NCBI GenBank assembly: GCA_023954815.1
Contig: JAGSHB010000011.1
Coordinates: 1 to 64,000 of the forward strand
DNA length: 64,000 nt
Origin: Myxococcales bacterium
GTDB lineage: Bacteria > Myxococcota_A > UBA9042
Reading direction: 5' to 3'
Under the pieces are notes generated by a model. It did not search any database and was not told where the DNA came from. It was given only the letters and a program-made list of their open reading frames with translations. This document shows, one piece after another, positions 54,625-63,993 of this stretch. How positions within the stretch are numbered: the first letter of the stretch is position 1; every line of letters begins with the position of its first letter. Made by a program: the position numbers and the translations under genes.

Positions 54625-56052
54625 TTATGCCTGCACAGAGGAGGATTGCGCCCGTTCCTTGGCCCGCAGACTCGAGAGGCGGCGCAATGCGCCTTGGACG
54701 CCTTCTTCGACGGTCGGGTGGTAAAAGGGCAGCTCCAAGGCTTCGTCCACGGTCAGCCCGCGCTGGATGACCCACGCCAGCATGTGGCCCAAGTGCTCGG
54801 CGGCCGGGCCGATCATCGCGGCGCCCAGCAACACCCCCGTTCGTTTATCGGCATAGATGCGCAGCAGCCCCCGGGCGGCGCCCATGACCTTTGCGCGAGA
54901 TTGCATGGCGAAGTTCTGCTCTCCGATCAACGTGGCGTCCGGGTCCAGCTCGTCAAAGCTGCGCCCACAAACAGCGATCTGCGGCTCACTGAAGACGATG
55001 GCCAGCTTGGCCTTGCGCTCCACCGGCCGGACGTTGGGGAATTGGGCCGCGTTGCCGCCTGCGATGACGCCTTCGTGGGCGGCCTCGTGCAGCAGCGCAC
55101 GATCGGCGGACACGTCCCCCGCGATGAAGATCGGCAGGTCACCGATCTGCGCGGTTTGCGGGTTCACCGGTGGCAGCGGCAGCAGTCCGAGCTCTTGTAG
55201 CCCCATCCCGCCCAGCGCAGGCGGGCGACCGGCAGCGACGAGCACATATTGATAGGTCTGCTCCCTGGGTTGGCCGTCATCGCCCACAAACGACACCGTC
55301 ACGCCCTTGTCGGACCGAACGACGTCACCGAGCTTGTGATGAAAGTGGACGTCCAGCTCGCTACCGAACATGGCCCTGGCAGTTTCGGCGACGCTGGGAT
55401 CTTGCAGGGCCGCGACCCGGTCATCGAGCTCGACAATGGTCGTCCGTACGCCGAGGCGGCTCATGGCTTGACCCAACTCTAAACCAATCGCACCCGCACC
55501 GACCACCAGCAGGCTGTCGGGCAGCGTCTCCAGCTCGAAGATCGACTCATTGGTGAGCATCCGGTCGCCCAGACCTTGGTACGGCTTGGGCACGGCGTTC
55601 TTCGAGCCGGTGGCGATGATCACCGTCTTCGCGCTCACCGTGTGACCGCTGTCCGTGACGAGCTCTGTCGGCGTGACAAAGCGCGCCCGCGCCCGCAACA
55701 GCCCGCCGGCCGCTTCGATCTTGTCCGTGCTGCCCGTCTTGGTCTTGCTGACAAAGTGGTCGCGAAGACGACGCAGCCGCGTCATCACCTGCGCGCCGTC
55801 GACCTCGATCTTGCCGAGATTGATCCCAAAATCACCGGCCTCGTGGGCGCTGTGCGCGTGTTCGGCGGCGGCGATGAGCAGCTTGCTCGGCATGCATCCC
55901 ACACGGGCGCAGGTGGTGCCGAACGGGCCCGGATCGATCAGGAGGACGTCAGCGCCTGCGGCCATAGCAGCCCGTCTGGCATTGAGCCCGGCGGAGCCAG
56001 CGCCGATGATGGCGACGTCAGTGGTGATGGAGGTGGGGAAGGAATAAGCCAT
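54625..56052 (-). CDS. lpd: Dihydrolipoamide dehydrogenase-like flavoprotein
   Basis: A 475-residue class I pyridine nucleotide-disulfide oxidoreductase. The FAD-binding GAGSAG is at 17-22, the redox pair Cys48/Cys53 lies in CARVGCMPSK, a second GxGxxG (VGAGAIGLELG) binds NAD(P)H near 180, and IFIAGDVSADR is in the FAD domain. The C-terminal HPTVEE supplies the His/Glu pair that acts as acid-base in the family. It oxidises dihydrolipoyl groups or a related dithiol. No E1/E2 genes are adjacent, so its complex is unknown. GAGGAG lies six bases before the ATG at 56052. A mercuric or glutathione reductase is unlikely given the C-terminus. Confidence 0.88.
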   Translation of the reverse strand: MAYSFPTSITTDVAIIGAGSAGLNARRAAMAAGADVLLIDPGPFGTTCARVGCMPSKLLIAAAEHAHSAHEAGDFGINLGKIEVDGAQVMTRLRRLRDHFVSKTKTGSTDKIEAAGGLLRARARFVTPTELVTDSGHTVSAKTVIIATGSKNAVPKPYQGLGDRMLTNESIFELETLPDSLLVVGAGAIGLELGQAMSRLGVRTTIVELDDRVAALQDPSVAETARAMFGSELDVHFHHKLGDVVRSDKGVTVSFVGDDGQPREQTYQYVLVAAGRPPALGGMGLQELGLLPLPPVNPQTAQIGDLPIFIAGDVSADRALLHEAAHEGVIAGGNAAQFPNVRPVERKAKLAIVFSEPQIAVCGRSFDELDPDATLIGEQNFAMQSRAKVMGAARGLLRIYADKRTGVLLGAAMIGPAAEHLGHMLAWVIQRGLTVDEALELPFYHPTVEEGVQGALRRLSSLRAKERAQSSSVQA

Positions 56053-56177
56053 GTCGTCTCCTCATGCCCGCCAAAAATGCGGCGGTGCGCTTCAGACCCG
56101 CGCGGCTGGGAGCCGGGGCCTTGCACCAGGAGGAGGCGCTGGCGAGCAAAAGTGTTTCGCTCACCTGCTGACATGGA

Positions 56178-57380
56178 TCAATCGGAAAATGCGCGCGGGA
56201 CTTTGCGGAGCGCTCTGGCCTTGGGGAAGTCAGCGGTCGCCTTTGCGACGATGGCTGCAAAATCGGTCAATCGGGCGTTGAGGTCGCTCAGGTTCTTCTT
56301 CATCGCCACCGATTTGAGAGACACGACCAGGGCCGGGCGCTTCCGCTTCTTGTGCGGTTTGATCAAGAAACCGTGCAGCGTCAAACGACCGTAGCGATCG
56401 GCCTTCGCCAAGGTAAAGAGCGCGAAGTCGCTGTCGGTCTGGCGCAGCAAGTGCTTGACCTGCTTGTTGCACTTCCGTTTCGCAAAGAGGCCCTTCTTTG
56501 GGCAGTTGCCTAGGTCCGAAAAGCTTAGGATCACGGACTGTTTCTTCGCTTTCACCTTCAATTTCTTGGGTTTCGCCTTCACCGTGAAGTTGGGTCGGCC
56601 GATGAAGACGACCTTGCCCCACGGCTTGATGCCGGGGCCGCGGACTTGGATGAAGTGGGCGCCACGAATGAGCTTGTTGTTGGTCGCTGGCAGCGGGCCG
56701 CTCTTGATGCCGTCGATGTAGCACGTCGCACCGGGCGCATCGCCTATGACCTTGACGCCGACCTTCTTCAAGCCCGTCATCCGCTTGACGGTCTGGTCGA
56801 AAAGTTTGAGCAGTTTGGCCGGCTGCGAGCGGCGATTGATGACGAGCGTTGGCTGCAACGCGAGGCCTTTCATGAACCAGCCCTGGACGTTCTTTCTGCC
56901 GCCGCGGTTGGCAAAGGTCATGAGTCCGGCTCGGGTGTAGGCGTCAGCGAGCTTGGTAAAGTCGACCAGTTCAGGCGCAGCTCCTTCATAGAGCTTGGTT
57001 GCCTTGCGAAAGAGCGCCAGCGCCTTGAAGGGATCTTTGGTCTGGTACTCCATGCCTGCGCTGCGCAGCTTGTCTGCCTTTTCGATCTGCTTTTCGAGCT
57101 TGGTCGCCTTGCGTGCTCCCACAGCGCCAGCCTTGCCTTTTTGCGCCGGCCGATCGGCATCGTTTGTGACCTTGAGATGAGCTGAGAACGCCAACGTGCG
57201 CTGGAGACCGCGGTCGATCCGCTTGAGATAGATGGCTCTCACGTCGCCGTGGGCGGCGGTGGGCACGACCAGCGTGCGAACCGATGCGGCAGCTGCATTG
57301 GCCGGCACGGTCAGCACAGGCACGAACGCCAGGGCACAAACGGCGAGGAGGGGGTGCAAAGAGATGGATCTGTCGTTCAT
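56178..57380 (-). CDS. PEGA-domain protein, paralogue of 26653-28290
   Basis: A 400-residue exported protein with a signal peptide (cleavage near ANAAA, residue 31). It shares with the longer PEGA gene the blocks LVDFTKLADAYTRAG / LALQPTLVINRRSQ and a PEGA-like GATCYIDGIKSGPLP / GAHFIQVRGPGIKPWGK, in the same order. It lacks the Thr/Pro linker and C-terminal membrane helix of its relative; instead a basic, Lys-rich C-terminal half is present. The ATG at 57380 opens the signal peptide; GGAG is about ten bases upstream. No operon partner is obvious. Confidence 0.75.
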   Translation of the reverse strand: MNDRSISLHPLLAVCALAFVPVLTVPANAAAASVRTLVVPTAAHGDVRAIYLKRIDRGLQRTLAFSAHLKVTNDADRPAQKGKAGAVGARKATKLEKQIEKADKLRSAGMEYQTKDPFKALALFRKATKLYEGAAPELVDFTKLADAYTRAGLMTFANRGGRKNVQGWFMKGLALQPTLVINRRSQPAKLLKLFDQTVKRMTGLKKVGVKVIGDAPGATCYIDGIKSGPLPATNNKLIRGAHFIQVRGPGIKPWGKVVFIGRPNFTVKAKPKKLKVKAKKQSVILSFSDLGNCPKKGLFAKRKCNKQVKHLLRQTDSDFALFTLAKADRYGRLTLHGFLIKPHKKRKRPALVVSLKSVAMKKNLSDLNARLTDFAAIVAKATADFPKARALRKVPRAFSD

Positions 57381-57535
57381 CGGTGCGTGCTCCGTAGGTC
57401 GATAGACCCGAATCGTGCGGCATGGTCGGCGGGTGCGCAAGCGCTCAAAGGGGGGGGCTCCCCGGGACAAGACATGGACCCTAACGCGCTGACCGATGAG
57501 CGATTCACTCCGCTGCGTCGCAAAACACCAGCGGG

Positions 57536-58381
57536 CTACGCGTCATCGCCCGGGGCTTCGTCCCGCAAAAACCCTGCGCAGACCCGGTTGAAGCGGCCAG
57601 GTTCTTCTTCCATGGGGCAGTGGCCACTTTCCGAAAAGCGGACGAGTCGACTGTGAGGCAGCTGCTCGGCGATGCGGGTCACAATGCGATCGGGCATGAC
57701 GCGATCAGCGCCGCCGCGAACGATGAGTGTCGGCTGTAAAATGCCGCCGATTCTACGCTCCAAGGCCGAAAGATCGGCGTTATAGCTCTGGGCCACCGAC
57801 AGCGCCGCATGGGCCGCACCATGGGTGCCAAGGGGGGCGAGAAAGTGGCTCATATAGTCGTCATCGACCGGCAGCTTCCTATACGCGCCGTACCGCAGTC
57901 CCAACTTTAAGCCGAACGGAATTCCCGGGAGCGCCAGCGCGGGCGCCCACGCGGGGAGCTGCATCCGGGCCAGCCAAGCCATCGGGTAGCTGCCCGCGCC
58001 AGCTGGGTTGACGAGCACCATCCGCCGTACCCGGTCTGGCTCCAGCGCCGCTAGCTGCAGCGCCAACGCCCCGCCCAGACTGTTGCCCACCAGATCGGCG
58101 CGGGAGATGTTCATGTGCGTCATCCACAGCAGCACCCGGCGGGCCTGCTCCGCAAGACGAAAGGACGCGGCCTTGGGTTTGTCCGACCATCCAAAGCCGG
58201 GGAGACACAGGGCATGCACGGTGAAGTGCGCTGACAACGCTTCGATATTGTGGCGCCAGGCCCAGGACGCCTGCACAAAGCCGTGGAGCAGCAGCACGTC
58301 GGGCCCCTGACCCATCGTCACCGCGTGGAGGTGCAGCGGTGTTGAGTTCTGTTTCGAAGCCGTCAAATCACGAACAGGCAC
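57536..58381 (-). CDS. Alpha/beta hydrolase
   Basis: A 281-residue alpha/beta-hydrolase. The oxyanion strand LLLHGF is near residue 33, the nucleophile elbow GNSLGG (Ser about 100) follows, and GGADRVMPD (Asp) and SGHCPMEEEP (His) complete the triad. The lid region contains several Pro and Leu, fitting an esterase or meta-cleavage-type hydrolase; the substrate is unknown. The frame is open far upstream. I place the start at the GTG at 58381, which gives a compact protein, but no strong ribosome site supports it, so the N-terminus is uncertain. Confidence 0.75.
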   Translation of the reverse strand: MPVRDLTASKQNSTPLHLHAVTMGQGPDVLLLHGFVQASWAWRHNIEALSAHFTVHALCLPGFGWSDKPKAASFRLAEQARRVLLWMTHMNISRADLVGNSLGGALALQLAALEPDRVRRMVLVNPAGAGSYPMAWLARMQLPAWAPALALPGIPFGLKLGLRYGAYRKLPVDDDYMSHFLAPLGTHGAAHAALSVAQSYNADLSALERRIGGILQPTLIVRGGADRVMPDRIVTRIAEQLPHSRLVRFSESGHCPMEEEPGRFNRVCAGFLRDEAPGDDA

Positions 58382-58520
58382 CCGGTGGCCGTGCTGATGC
58401 CAGGAGCGTTTGCCGCCGATTGCGACGCGATCGGAAGGGTGCTGCCCCCGGTGCAGTGGTCGCCGCAGCCGATCCAGAGGTCGACCGGTTGGATCAGCGC
58501 CGCGCCGCTTGGCCACTGGG

Positions 58521-59234
58521 CTACTTCCCGCCGTCTTTGGGCGGCAAGGTGAAGCCAAATACGCCATCGACGTCCGCATACCAATCGGGCTTTTTACAGG
58601 TCTTGGCGATGTGGCTGGCGTTGCAGTCGTCTGGGTAGGTTGTGTCCGGGAAATGGGCCTGAATGCGCCCACTGAACTTGCCCGCCATGGTGCCGCCGGT
58701 GGTGTTGGCGTAGTCGGTGATGTCGAAGTTGCCGGTCAGTCCCGCGCAGGTCGAGCGGAACCAGAAGCCCTTGAAGAAGATGCGAACCATGGGCGGCTTG
58801 CAACTGAAGGGGTACTTGCCGGCTTTGTCCGTGCTCACCGGATTGGCGCTCGAGCCGACGACGAGACCGAAGTTCAAGATGATCTCGACCTGGCTCTGGA
58901 TGCCCTCGACGTCGACCTGCAGCGTGTCGGTCATCGCAAAGCCGACCTCGCCTTGGGTGTAGTGCGTCGAGCCAAACGAAAACGCGGTCGTGATGCCGAA
59001 TAGATCGCGCTCCAGGCGCAGCTTCTTGCCGTCGGCCGGGCCGCCATGAAAGGTCAGATCGATGGTGTAACCCTGGGCCCAGTTGTTGGTGAGGCCGGTG
59101 TCTTTTTTCGTCGCTCCGGCATCGACGGAGGTATCGGCGGCTTTGTCTTCAGGTTCTGCGCTGCAGCTGAGGCAGGTAAGCGCGAGGCCAAGGGCCCAGG
59201 TAACGGCGAGATTGCGACGAGATCGATACGACAT
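58521..59234 (-). CDS. Small secreted lipoprotein, function unknown
   Basis: A 237-residue protein with a basic start, a hydrophobic segment and cysteines at 21 and 24; the lipidation site is unclear, since neither fits a strict lipobox. The mature part is beta-rich (TIDLTFHGGPADGKKLRL, GEVGFAMTD, GTMAGKFSGRIQAHF) with about six cysteines. It resembles no family I recognise. GGAG before the ATG at 59234 supports the start; the frame is open upstream without signals. The hflKC operon is divergent from it, with a 262-bp shared promoter region. Confidence 0.7.
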   Translation of the reverse strand: MSYRSRRNLAVTWALGLALTCLSCSAEPEDKAADTSVDAGATKKDTGLTNNWAQGYTIDLTFHGGPADGKKLRLERDLFGITTAFSFGSTHYTQGEVGFAMTDTLQVDVEGIQSQVEIILNFGLVVGSSANPVSTDKAGKYPFSCKPPMVRIFFKGFWFRSTCAGLTGNFDITDYANTTGGTMAGKFSGRIQAHFPDTTYPDDCNASHIAKTCKKPDWYADVDGVFGFTLPPKDGGK

Positions 59235-59496
59235 GGGCGTCTCCAAACGGCGCTTTTTCCCTGATAACATGGGCTTTTTGCGCAAATTCAACTTCTGGCG
59301 ACCGCTCGCGTTGGTGCGCGCTTGGCTACCGGTCTGAACCGGCGGCCGTAGCGCTCGCGGGCTCCAGGGTGGCAGACGCCGGGACGACGCGCGAGCACCC
59401 CCCTTGCGCAAATGGCTCAAGTAACCTTCCTTATGGGCCACTTGCATTCGCAGTATGGCAGCGATGCGCATGGACGCTACGCGCACTGGAGACCCA

Positions 59497-60540
59497 ATGG
59501 CCTGGAATCCTTACGAACAAAATCAGTCTGGGGGCGGCTTCGGCGGCGGCTCGGACAGCCCGGAGATCGAGCTCCCGCCCAATTTGCTGGGTTGGGTCGC
59601 CGTCGCGGTGGTTGTCTTGGGGCTGCTGCTCGGCGGTCGGACCTCGTTTTATACGGTGGGCCCGGACGAGCAGGCGGTGGTGCTGCGGCTTGGCAAGTTC
59701 AACGAGATCGCTGAGCCGGGTTTCCACGTGAAGCTGCCGTTCGGCGTCGACCGGGTGAAGGTCTTTGCGACCACCCGCGTGCTCAAAGAGGAGTTCGGCT
59801 TTCGCACTCTGCGCGCCGATACCCGCACCGAGTACAGCCGGCAGCGGTTCGACGAAGAGTCGCTGATGCTGTCGGGTGATCTGAACATCGCCGACGTCGA
59901 GTGGATCGTGCAGTTCCGCATCGCCGATCCGAAGAAGGTCTGGTTCAACATCGCTGAACCCGAGCAGACGGTGCGCGATGTGGCGGAGAGCGTGACCCGC
60001 CGCGTGGTCGGCAATCGCACGGTCGATCTGGTGCTCACGACGGGACGAAGCCGCATCGAGGACGAGGCCAAGCGGCAGATGCAGCAGGTGCTCAACAGCT
60101 ACGACTCGGGCATCAAGATGGTCGCCTTGCAGCTGCAAAACGTGACCCCGCCCAAGGCCGTGCAGGCCAGCTTCAATGACGTCAACCGCGCCGAGCAGGA
60201 TCGCGAGAAGATGGAAAATGAGGCGCTCGCCAAGCTCAATCGCGAGATTCCCAACGCCAAGGGTGAGGCCAAACGTACGGTCGACATCGCGGAGGGCTAC
60301 AAAGTCGACCGCATCAATCGCGCAAAGGGCAATGTGGCCCGGTTTCTCGGCATTTTGAAGGAATACCACCGTGCCCCTGAGGTGACGCGCAAGCGGCTGT
60401 ACCTCGAGACGCTCGGCCGCGTCCTGCCCCATACGACGGAGATCACGGTGCTCGACCAAGACACCAAGGGCGTACTGCCCATGCTACCGCTGGCAGGTGG
60501 CGCCTTGCCTGGTTCCACTGGGAAAGGAGGTGCCCGATGA
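59497..60540 (+). CDS. hflK: FtsH protease modulator HflK
   Basis: A 347-residue HflK. A Gly/Ser-rich N-terminus (to about 25) precedes one transmembrane helix (about 32-48) and an SPFH/band-7 domain beginning FYTVGPDEQAVVLRLGKF. A long helical segment rich in Glu/Arg/Ala (about 215-290) and a C-terminal tail follow. HflK and HflC form a membrane cage around FtsH. GGAG lies five bases before the ATG at 59497. Its stop overlaps the hflC start (ATGA). Confidence 0.95.
   Translation: MAWNPYEQNQSGGGFGGGSDSPEIELPPNLLGWVAVAVVVLGLLLGGRTSFYTVGPDEQAVVLRLGKFNEIAEPGFHVKLPFGVDRVKVFATTRVLKEEFGFRTLRADTRTEYSRQRFDEESLMLSGDLNIADVEWIVQFRIADPKKVWFNIAEPEQTVRDVAESVTRRVVGNRTVDLVLTTGRSRIEDEAKRQMQQVLNSYDSGIKMVALQLQNVTPPKAVQASFNDVNRAEQDREKMENEALAKLNREIPNAKGEAKRTVDIAEGYKVDRINRAKGNVARFLGILKEYHRAPEVTRKRLYLETLGRVLPHTTEITVLDQDTKGVLPMLPLAGGALPGSTGKGGAR
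60523..60530 (+). promoter_or_regulatory. Strong ribosome binding site for hflC inside the end of hflK
   Basis: AAAGGAGG, six bases before the hflC ATG at 60537. It also encodes the last residues of HflK (GKGGAR). Confidence 0.7.
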
Positions 60541-61502
60541 AAGGCATGTCTAATCGCGCCGCCATCGTGGTGCTCGCTGCTGTGGCAGCCGTCGTTTTGC
60601 TCTGGAATAACTGCGTGCTCATCGTCCATGAGTACGAACAGGTCGTGCTGACCGAGTTTGGTCAGCCCGTCGGTGACGCCCGCGTGGAGCCGGGGCTGTA
60701 TTTCGTGCTGCCTTGGTACAAACGCCATGTCTTTTCCAGGCGTCTGATGCGTTGGGATGGCGAGCGCGCCCAGATCCCGACCCGCGACAAACGCTTCATC
60801 TGGGTCGATTCGACCGCCCGTTGGCGCATTAGCGATCCGCTCAAGTTCTTGCAGGCGGTCACCAGCGTGCGCGGCGCCCAGACCCGTCTGGACGACGTGA
60901 TCGACTCGAAGGTTCGCGAGATCATCTCCAAGAACGACCTTATCGAGGCCGTGCGGAGCTCGGATAAGCTCATCGGCTTGGCGGCCAGCGCGACGCGTAC
61001 CTCCGATAGCCAGGTGCGAACCGGCCGGGTGAAGCTGCAAAAGCGCATCGTTGCCAGCGGTCAGGCCATGGTCGCTGAGTACGGCATCTCCTTGGTGGAT
61101 GTGCGGATCAAGCGCATCAACTACATCGATGTGGTGCAGAAAAATATCTACAACCGGATGATCGCCGAGCGGAAAAAGGTCGCCGAGCAGTACCGGTCCG
61201 AAGGTAAGGGCCGCGCCGCCGAGATCATCGGTCGCATGGAGAAGGAGCTGAAGGTCATCCGGTCGGGCGCGTACCGAAAGGCGCGTGAGATCGAGGGCTC
61301 AGCTGATGCCCAGGCCGCACGGATCTACGCCGATGCGTACAACCAAGATCCGGAGTTCTACGGCTTCATGCAGTCCCTTGAGACGTGGGACAAAGCGCTC
61401 GGCAAGCGCCGCAAGAAGGGCACGAAGACCACGCTGATTTTGAGCTCGGACGCTGAATTCTTCAGGTATTTGAAGCATCCCGGCAAGCCGACAGCCAAGT
61501 AG
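60537..61502 (+). CDS. hflC: FtsH protease modulator HflC
   Basis: A 321-residue HflC. A single N-terminal transmembrane helix is followed by the SPFH core (YEQVVLTEFGQP, GLYFVLPW, RWDGERAQIPTRDKR) and a coiled-coil segment with ERKKVAEQYRSEGKGRA, typical of the family. It partners HflK. Four-base overlap with hflK indicates coupled translation. A long hairpin at 61533-61565 follows, shared with the convergent dCTP deaminase gene. Confidence 0.96.
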   Translation: MKGMSNRAAIVVLAAVAAVVLLWNNCVLIVHEYEQVVLTEFGQPVGDARVEPGLYFVLPWYKRHVFSRRLMRWDGERAQIPTRDKRFIWVDSTARWRISDPLKFLQAVTSVRGAQTRLDDVIDSKVREIISKNDLIEAVRSSDKLIGLAASATRTSDSQVRTGRVKLQKRIVASGQAMVAEYGISLVDVRIKRINYIDVVQKNIYNRMIAERKKVAEQYRSEGKGRAAEIIGRMEKELKVIRSGAYRKAREIEGSADAQAARIYADAYNQDPEFYGFMQSLETWDKALGKRRKKGTKTTLILSSDAEFFRYLKHPGKPTAK

Positions 61503-61532
61503 GCGGCCGCTGCGATCGCACCCAAATCGCCA

Positions 61533-61565
61533 TGGCTCGGCTGACCCGATTCGTCAGCCGAGTCA
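61533..61565. terminator. Hairpin between convergent hflC and the dCTP deaminase gene
   Basis: CTCGGCTGAC-CCGATTC-GTCAGCCGAG gives ten perfect pairs, extended by three more including a G-T. No T-tract follows on either side, so it may block transcription or protect mRNA 3' ends rather than act as a classic terminator. Confidence 0.5.
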
Positions 61566-61581
61566 GGCGAGAGCGGAGAGC

Positions 61582-62706
61582 TTAGCGGGCGAAGTATTTG
61601 CTCAGGGCCGGGCCGCGCTGCTGGGCGTAGTGGCTACCGATACCGCCGTGATACAGGCGCTCCGGGCGTTCAGCGAGCCGCTCGTAGACCATGCGACAGA
61701 TCGGCTGGCGGTGACGGATGATGAGATCATCCTCAAAGCCGCGAACCTCAAGCACCGCTGGCGTGCCCTGTTCATCACCTGCGTCCCCAAAGCCAAAGCC
61801 CGGGTCAAAGAAGCCCGCGTAGTGCGCGCGAAACTCTCCCATGGATGTGTCGTAGGGCAGCATCTCGACGGCGAACCACGGCGGCACGCGGATGAATTCC
61901 CACGTGCTGAAGATGTAAAACCGGCCATGCTCTAGCCACAGCATCGGCTTACGTGGGCGCTCGATGGGATCGAAGAACTCTTTCGGATCGAGGCTGCCGA
62001 TCCGGGTCAGATCGACCGGTTCGTAGGTCTTCTTGGCGACCCAGCCGACCCGCTCTTGATCGAGATCGAGGCTGAGGAACACGCCGGGTTCCTGCCAAGA
62101 GGGGTCCTTGACCAGCGGCCCACCACCGCGCTCGTACAAAAGCGGAGCGAAGGGTGCCAAATCGCGGTCGTCGCACAGATCACGGCCCGAAAAGAAGATC
62201 GCCTGATTGAGCGCGATCCCGGCCTGCAAGATGACGTCGAATGAGCGGGGAATCACCTCGACCCAGAGCTCTCCGGTGTAGCCCGTCGGCAGCTTGTCGT
62301 AGCGCGGGTTGTGATCGGACAGCGTCCGTGTGGCCAGATCGATGCGGCCGATGGACGACTTGCTGTTGGTGTACGCGCCCACACCCTTGGGCAGATCGAG
62401 CCGCTGCTGCAGCCGGATCAGATAGACCTTGTCGCGATCGAGCAGGGTCGGCTCGCTCAGATCGAGCTTGCGGCGGCCCACTTGGCCGATGAGATCGCGC
62501 ACCGCTTCGCTGCGCAACGGCAGGATCGAGCCGGGCACCTGCCAGGCCTCGGCGCTCAGGGTCAGATCGAGGCTCGCGGGTTGAACCTGCCCGTCTTTCA
62601 AGGGCACCTCGCTCACGATGGCGCCCGCCTGCACAAGGCGTTCGATCGCTTGGCACGGAAAGGTGCCATTCAGTTCGGCGATGGCAGAGAGATCGTGGGG
62701 TGACAT
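61582..62706 (-). CDS. dcd: Bidomain dCTP deaminase (Dcd family, long form)
   Basis: A 374-residue protein of the long 2'-deoxycytidine 5'-triphosphate deaminase family known from Alphaproteobacteria. Two dUTPase/Dcd-like halves are visible. The first has PASLDLTL, TNSKSSIGRID and TGELWVEVIP, where the Glu corresponds to the catalytic position. The second has HYAGFFDPGFGFG, RQPICRMVYERL and a C-terminal QQRGPALSKYF lid like the QGQ-GP-SR tail of short Dcd. It makes dUTP for thymidylate synthesis. I choose the ATG at 62706 with GGAAG upstream; a GTG at 62781 would add 25 residues. Activity of both halves is not certain. Confidence 0.88.
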   Translation of the reverse strand: MSPHDLSAIAELNGTFPCQAIERLVQAGAIVSEVPLKDGQVQPASLDLTLSAEAWQVPGSILPLRSEAVRDLIGQVGRRKLDLSEPTLLDRDKVYLIRLQQRLDLPKGVGAYTNSKSSIGRIDLATRTLSDHNPRYDKLPTGYTGELWVEVIPRSFDVILQAGIALNQAIFFSGRDLCDDRDLAPFAPLLYERGGGPLVKDPSWQEPGVFLSLDLDQERVGWVAKKTYEPVDLTRIGSLDPKEFFDPIERPRKPMLWLEHGRFYIFSTWEFIRVPPWFAVEMLPYDTSMGEFRAHYAGFFDPGFGFGDAGDEQGTPAVLEVRGFEDDLIIRHRQPICRMVYERLAERPERLYHGGIGSHYAQQRGPALSKYFAR

Positions 62707-62976
62707 GGCGCTTCCGGGCAGCAGGGGATTGCGAAGGCCAGCAGATCGATAGGGCAGATTTGGGCTTTGGGCAAGGGTCACGGGTGAGGAGCGGCCAAAT
62801 CCGCTGTGCCCACCCCTGCAGAATCGACGTCTAAATTCACGCTCGAACGAAAAGTAAAATTGGGGTCTAAAGCATCGTCAATTAAGCATTATTAAAAGTT
62901 GTTCACAGATTCGTTGACAACTTTGCTGGCTTTGCCGACTGTGCGTCGGGGCACAAGGTGCCGCGGGAGCCTGACC
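62707..62976. other. Divergent region between dcd and oleA
   Basis: 270 bp, AT-rich near 62875-62925, with no gene. It holds an inverted repeat (62895-62924) that overlaps a perfect TTGACA at 62914-62919 on the plus strand. A matching -10 at 17 bases is poor, so the promoter itself is uncertain. Confidence 0.45.
62895..62924 (+). promoter_or_regulatory. Candidate operator: AAAGTTGT inverted repeat upstream of oleA
   Basis: AAAGTTGT and ACAACTTT are separated by 14 bases. The right arm overlaps TTGACA, so a bound repressor could block RNA polymerase. The dyad size suits a dimeric helix-turn-helix regulator. No regulator gene is adjacent within the window. Confidence 0.4.
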
Positions 62977-63993
62977 ATGCAGTTCAACAACGTCTCGATC
63001 CTTGGTTTGGCCCATGTCGACGCGCCCATTCGTGTGACGTCGGCTGAGATTGACCGACAGCTCGCCCCCGCTTTGGCCGGCATCGGTATGCGTCCTGGGC
63101 TCCTCAAAGGGCTCAGCGGCATCGTCGCGCGTCGTTATTTCGAGGAAGGTGTGTCCCCGTCGGATGCGGCGACCCGCGCCGCCGAGAAAGTCATCGAACA
63201 ATCCGGCATCGATCGCAGCAAAATCGGCGTCTGCGTCAACACCTCGGTCTGCAAGGACTACTTGGAGCCGTCGACCGCCTGCTTGGTGCACAGCAAATTG
63301 GGGCTATCACCTGACTGCATGAACTTCGATGTCGGCAACGCGTGTCTGGCGTTCCTCACCGGCATGGAGACCGTGGCTGCGTTGATCGAGCGTGGGGCGA
63401 TTGATTACGGCCTCGTCGTCGACGGCGAAAATAGCCGCCAAGTCACTGCAGCTACGATAGAAAGGCTCTTGCAGCCGGGAACCACCTCGCAATCTTATCG
63501 GGAGCAGTTCGCTGCACTGACCCTCGGATCGGCCTCTGCGGCGATGCTGTTGACCCGCAGCGATCTGGCGCCTCAGGGCCATCAGTTCAAGGGCTGTACG
63601 GCGGTCGCGGCCACCCAGTGGAGCCACCTGTGCCGGGGGCGAGACGACTACATGTACACCGACACGGCTAACCTGCTCAGCCAGGGCGTGTCCCTCGCCA
63701 AGCGGACGTGGGCCAAGGGTGCAAAAGAGCGCAACTGGCGGATCGGGGACTTTGACGAGTTCGTGCTGCATCAGGTCAGCAAGGTGCACACCATCAACCT
63801 GACGCGCGCGCTGGGCATCCCGATCGACAAGTGCCTACAGGTGTTTGGCGAGTACGGAAATATGGGGCCTGCCGCGGTGCCCGTGACCCTGAGCAAGGCC
63901 GTGCAAGCCGGGCGCATCAAGCGCGGCAATCGGGTGGCGCTGATGGGCATCGGCTCAGGGTTGAACTGCGCCATGGCTGAGATCGTCTGGTGA
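62977..63993 (+). CDS. oleA: OleA: 3-oxoacyl-synthase-III-like thiolase for long-chain olefin synthesis
   Basis: A 338-residue thiolase-fold protein. The start NNVSILGLAHVDAPIRVTS and blocks SVCKDYLEPSTA, NFDVGNACLAFLTGME and the C-terminal ALMGIGSGLNCAMAE match OleA closely. The active cysteine is Cys123 (NACLAF), with Glu97 in the DYLEPST block at the spacing expected for the catalytic base, and the asparagine in GEYGNMGPA supplies the FabH-like Asn. OleA condenses two acyl-CoAs head to head to give a beta-keto acid, the first step to long-chain alkenes. GGGAG lies eight bases before the ATG at 62977. oleB/C/D would be expected just right of the window. Confidence 0.92.
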   Translation: MQFNNVSILGLAHVDAPIRVTSAEIDRQLAPALAGIGMRPGLLKGLSGIVARRYFEEGVSPSDAATRAAEKVIEQSGIDRSKIGVCVNTSVCKDYLEPSTACLVHSKLGLSPDCMNFDVGNACLAFLTGMETVAALIERGAIDYGLVVDGENSRQVTAATIERLLQPGTTSQSYREQFAALTLGSASAAMLLTRSDLAPQGHQFKGCTAVAATQWSHLCRGRDDYMYTDTANLLSQGVSLAKRTWAKGAKERNWRIGDFDEFVLHQVSKVHTINLTRALGIPIDKCLQVFGEYGNMGPAAVPVTLSKAVQAGRIKRGNRVALMGIGSGLNCAMAEIVW

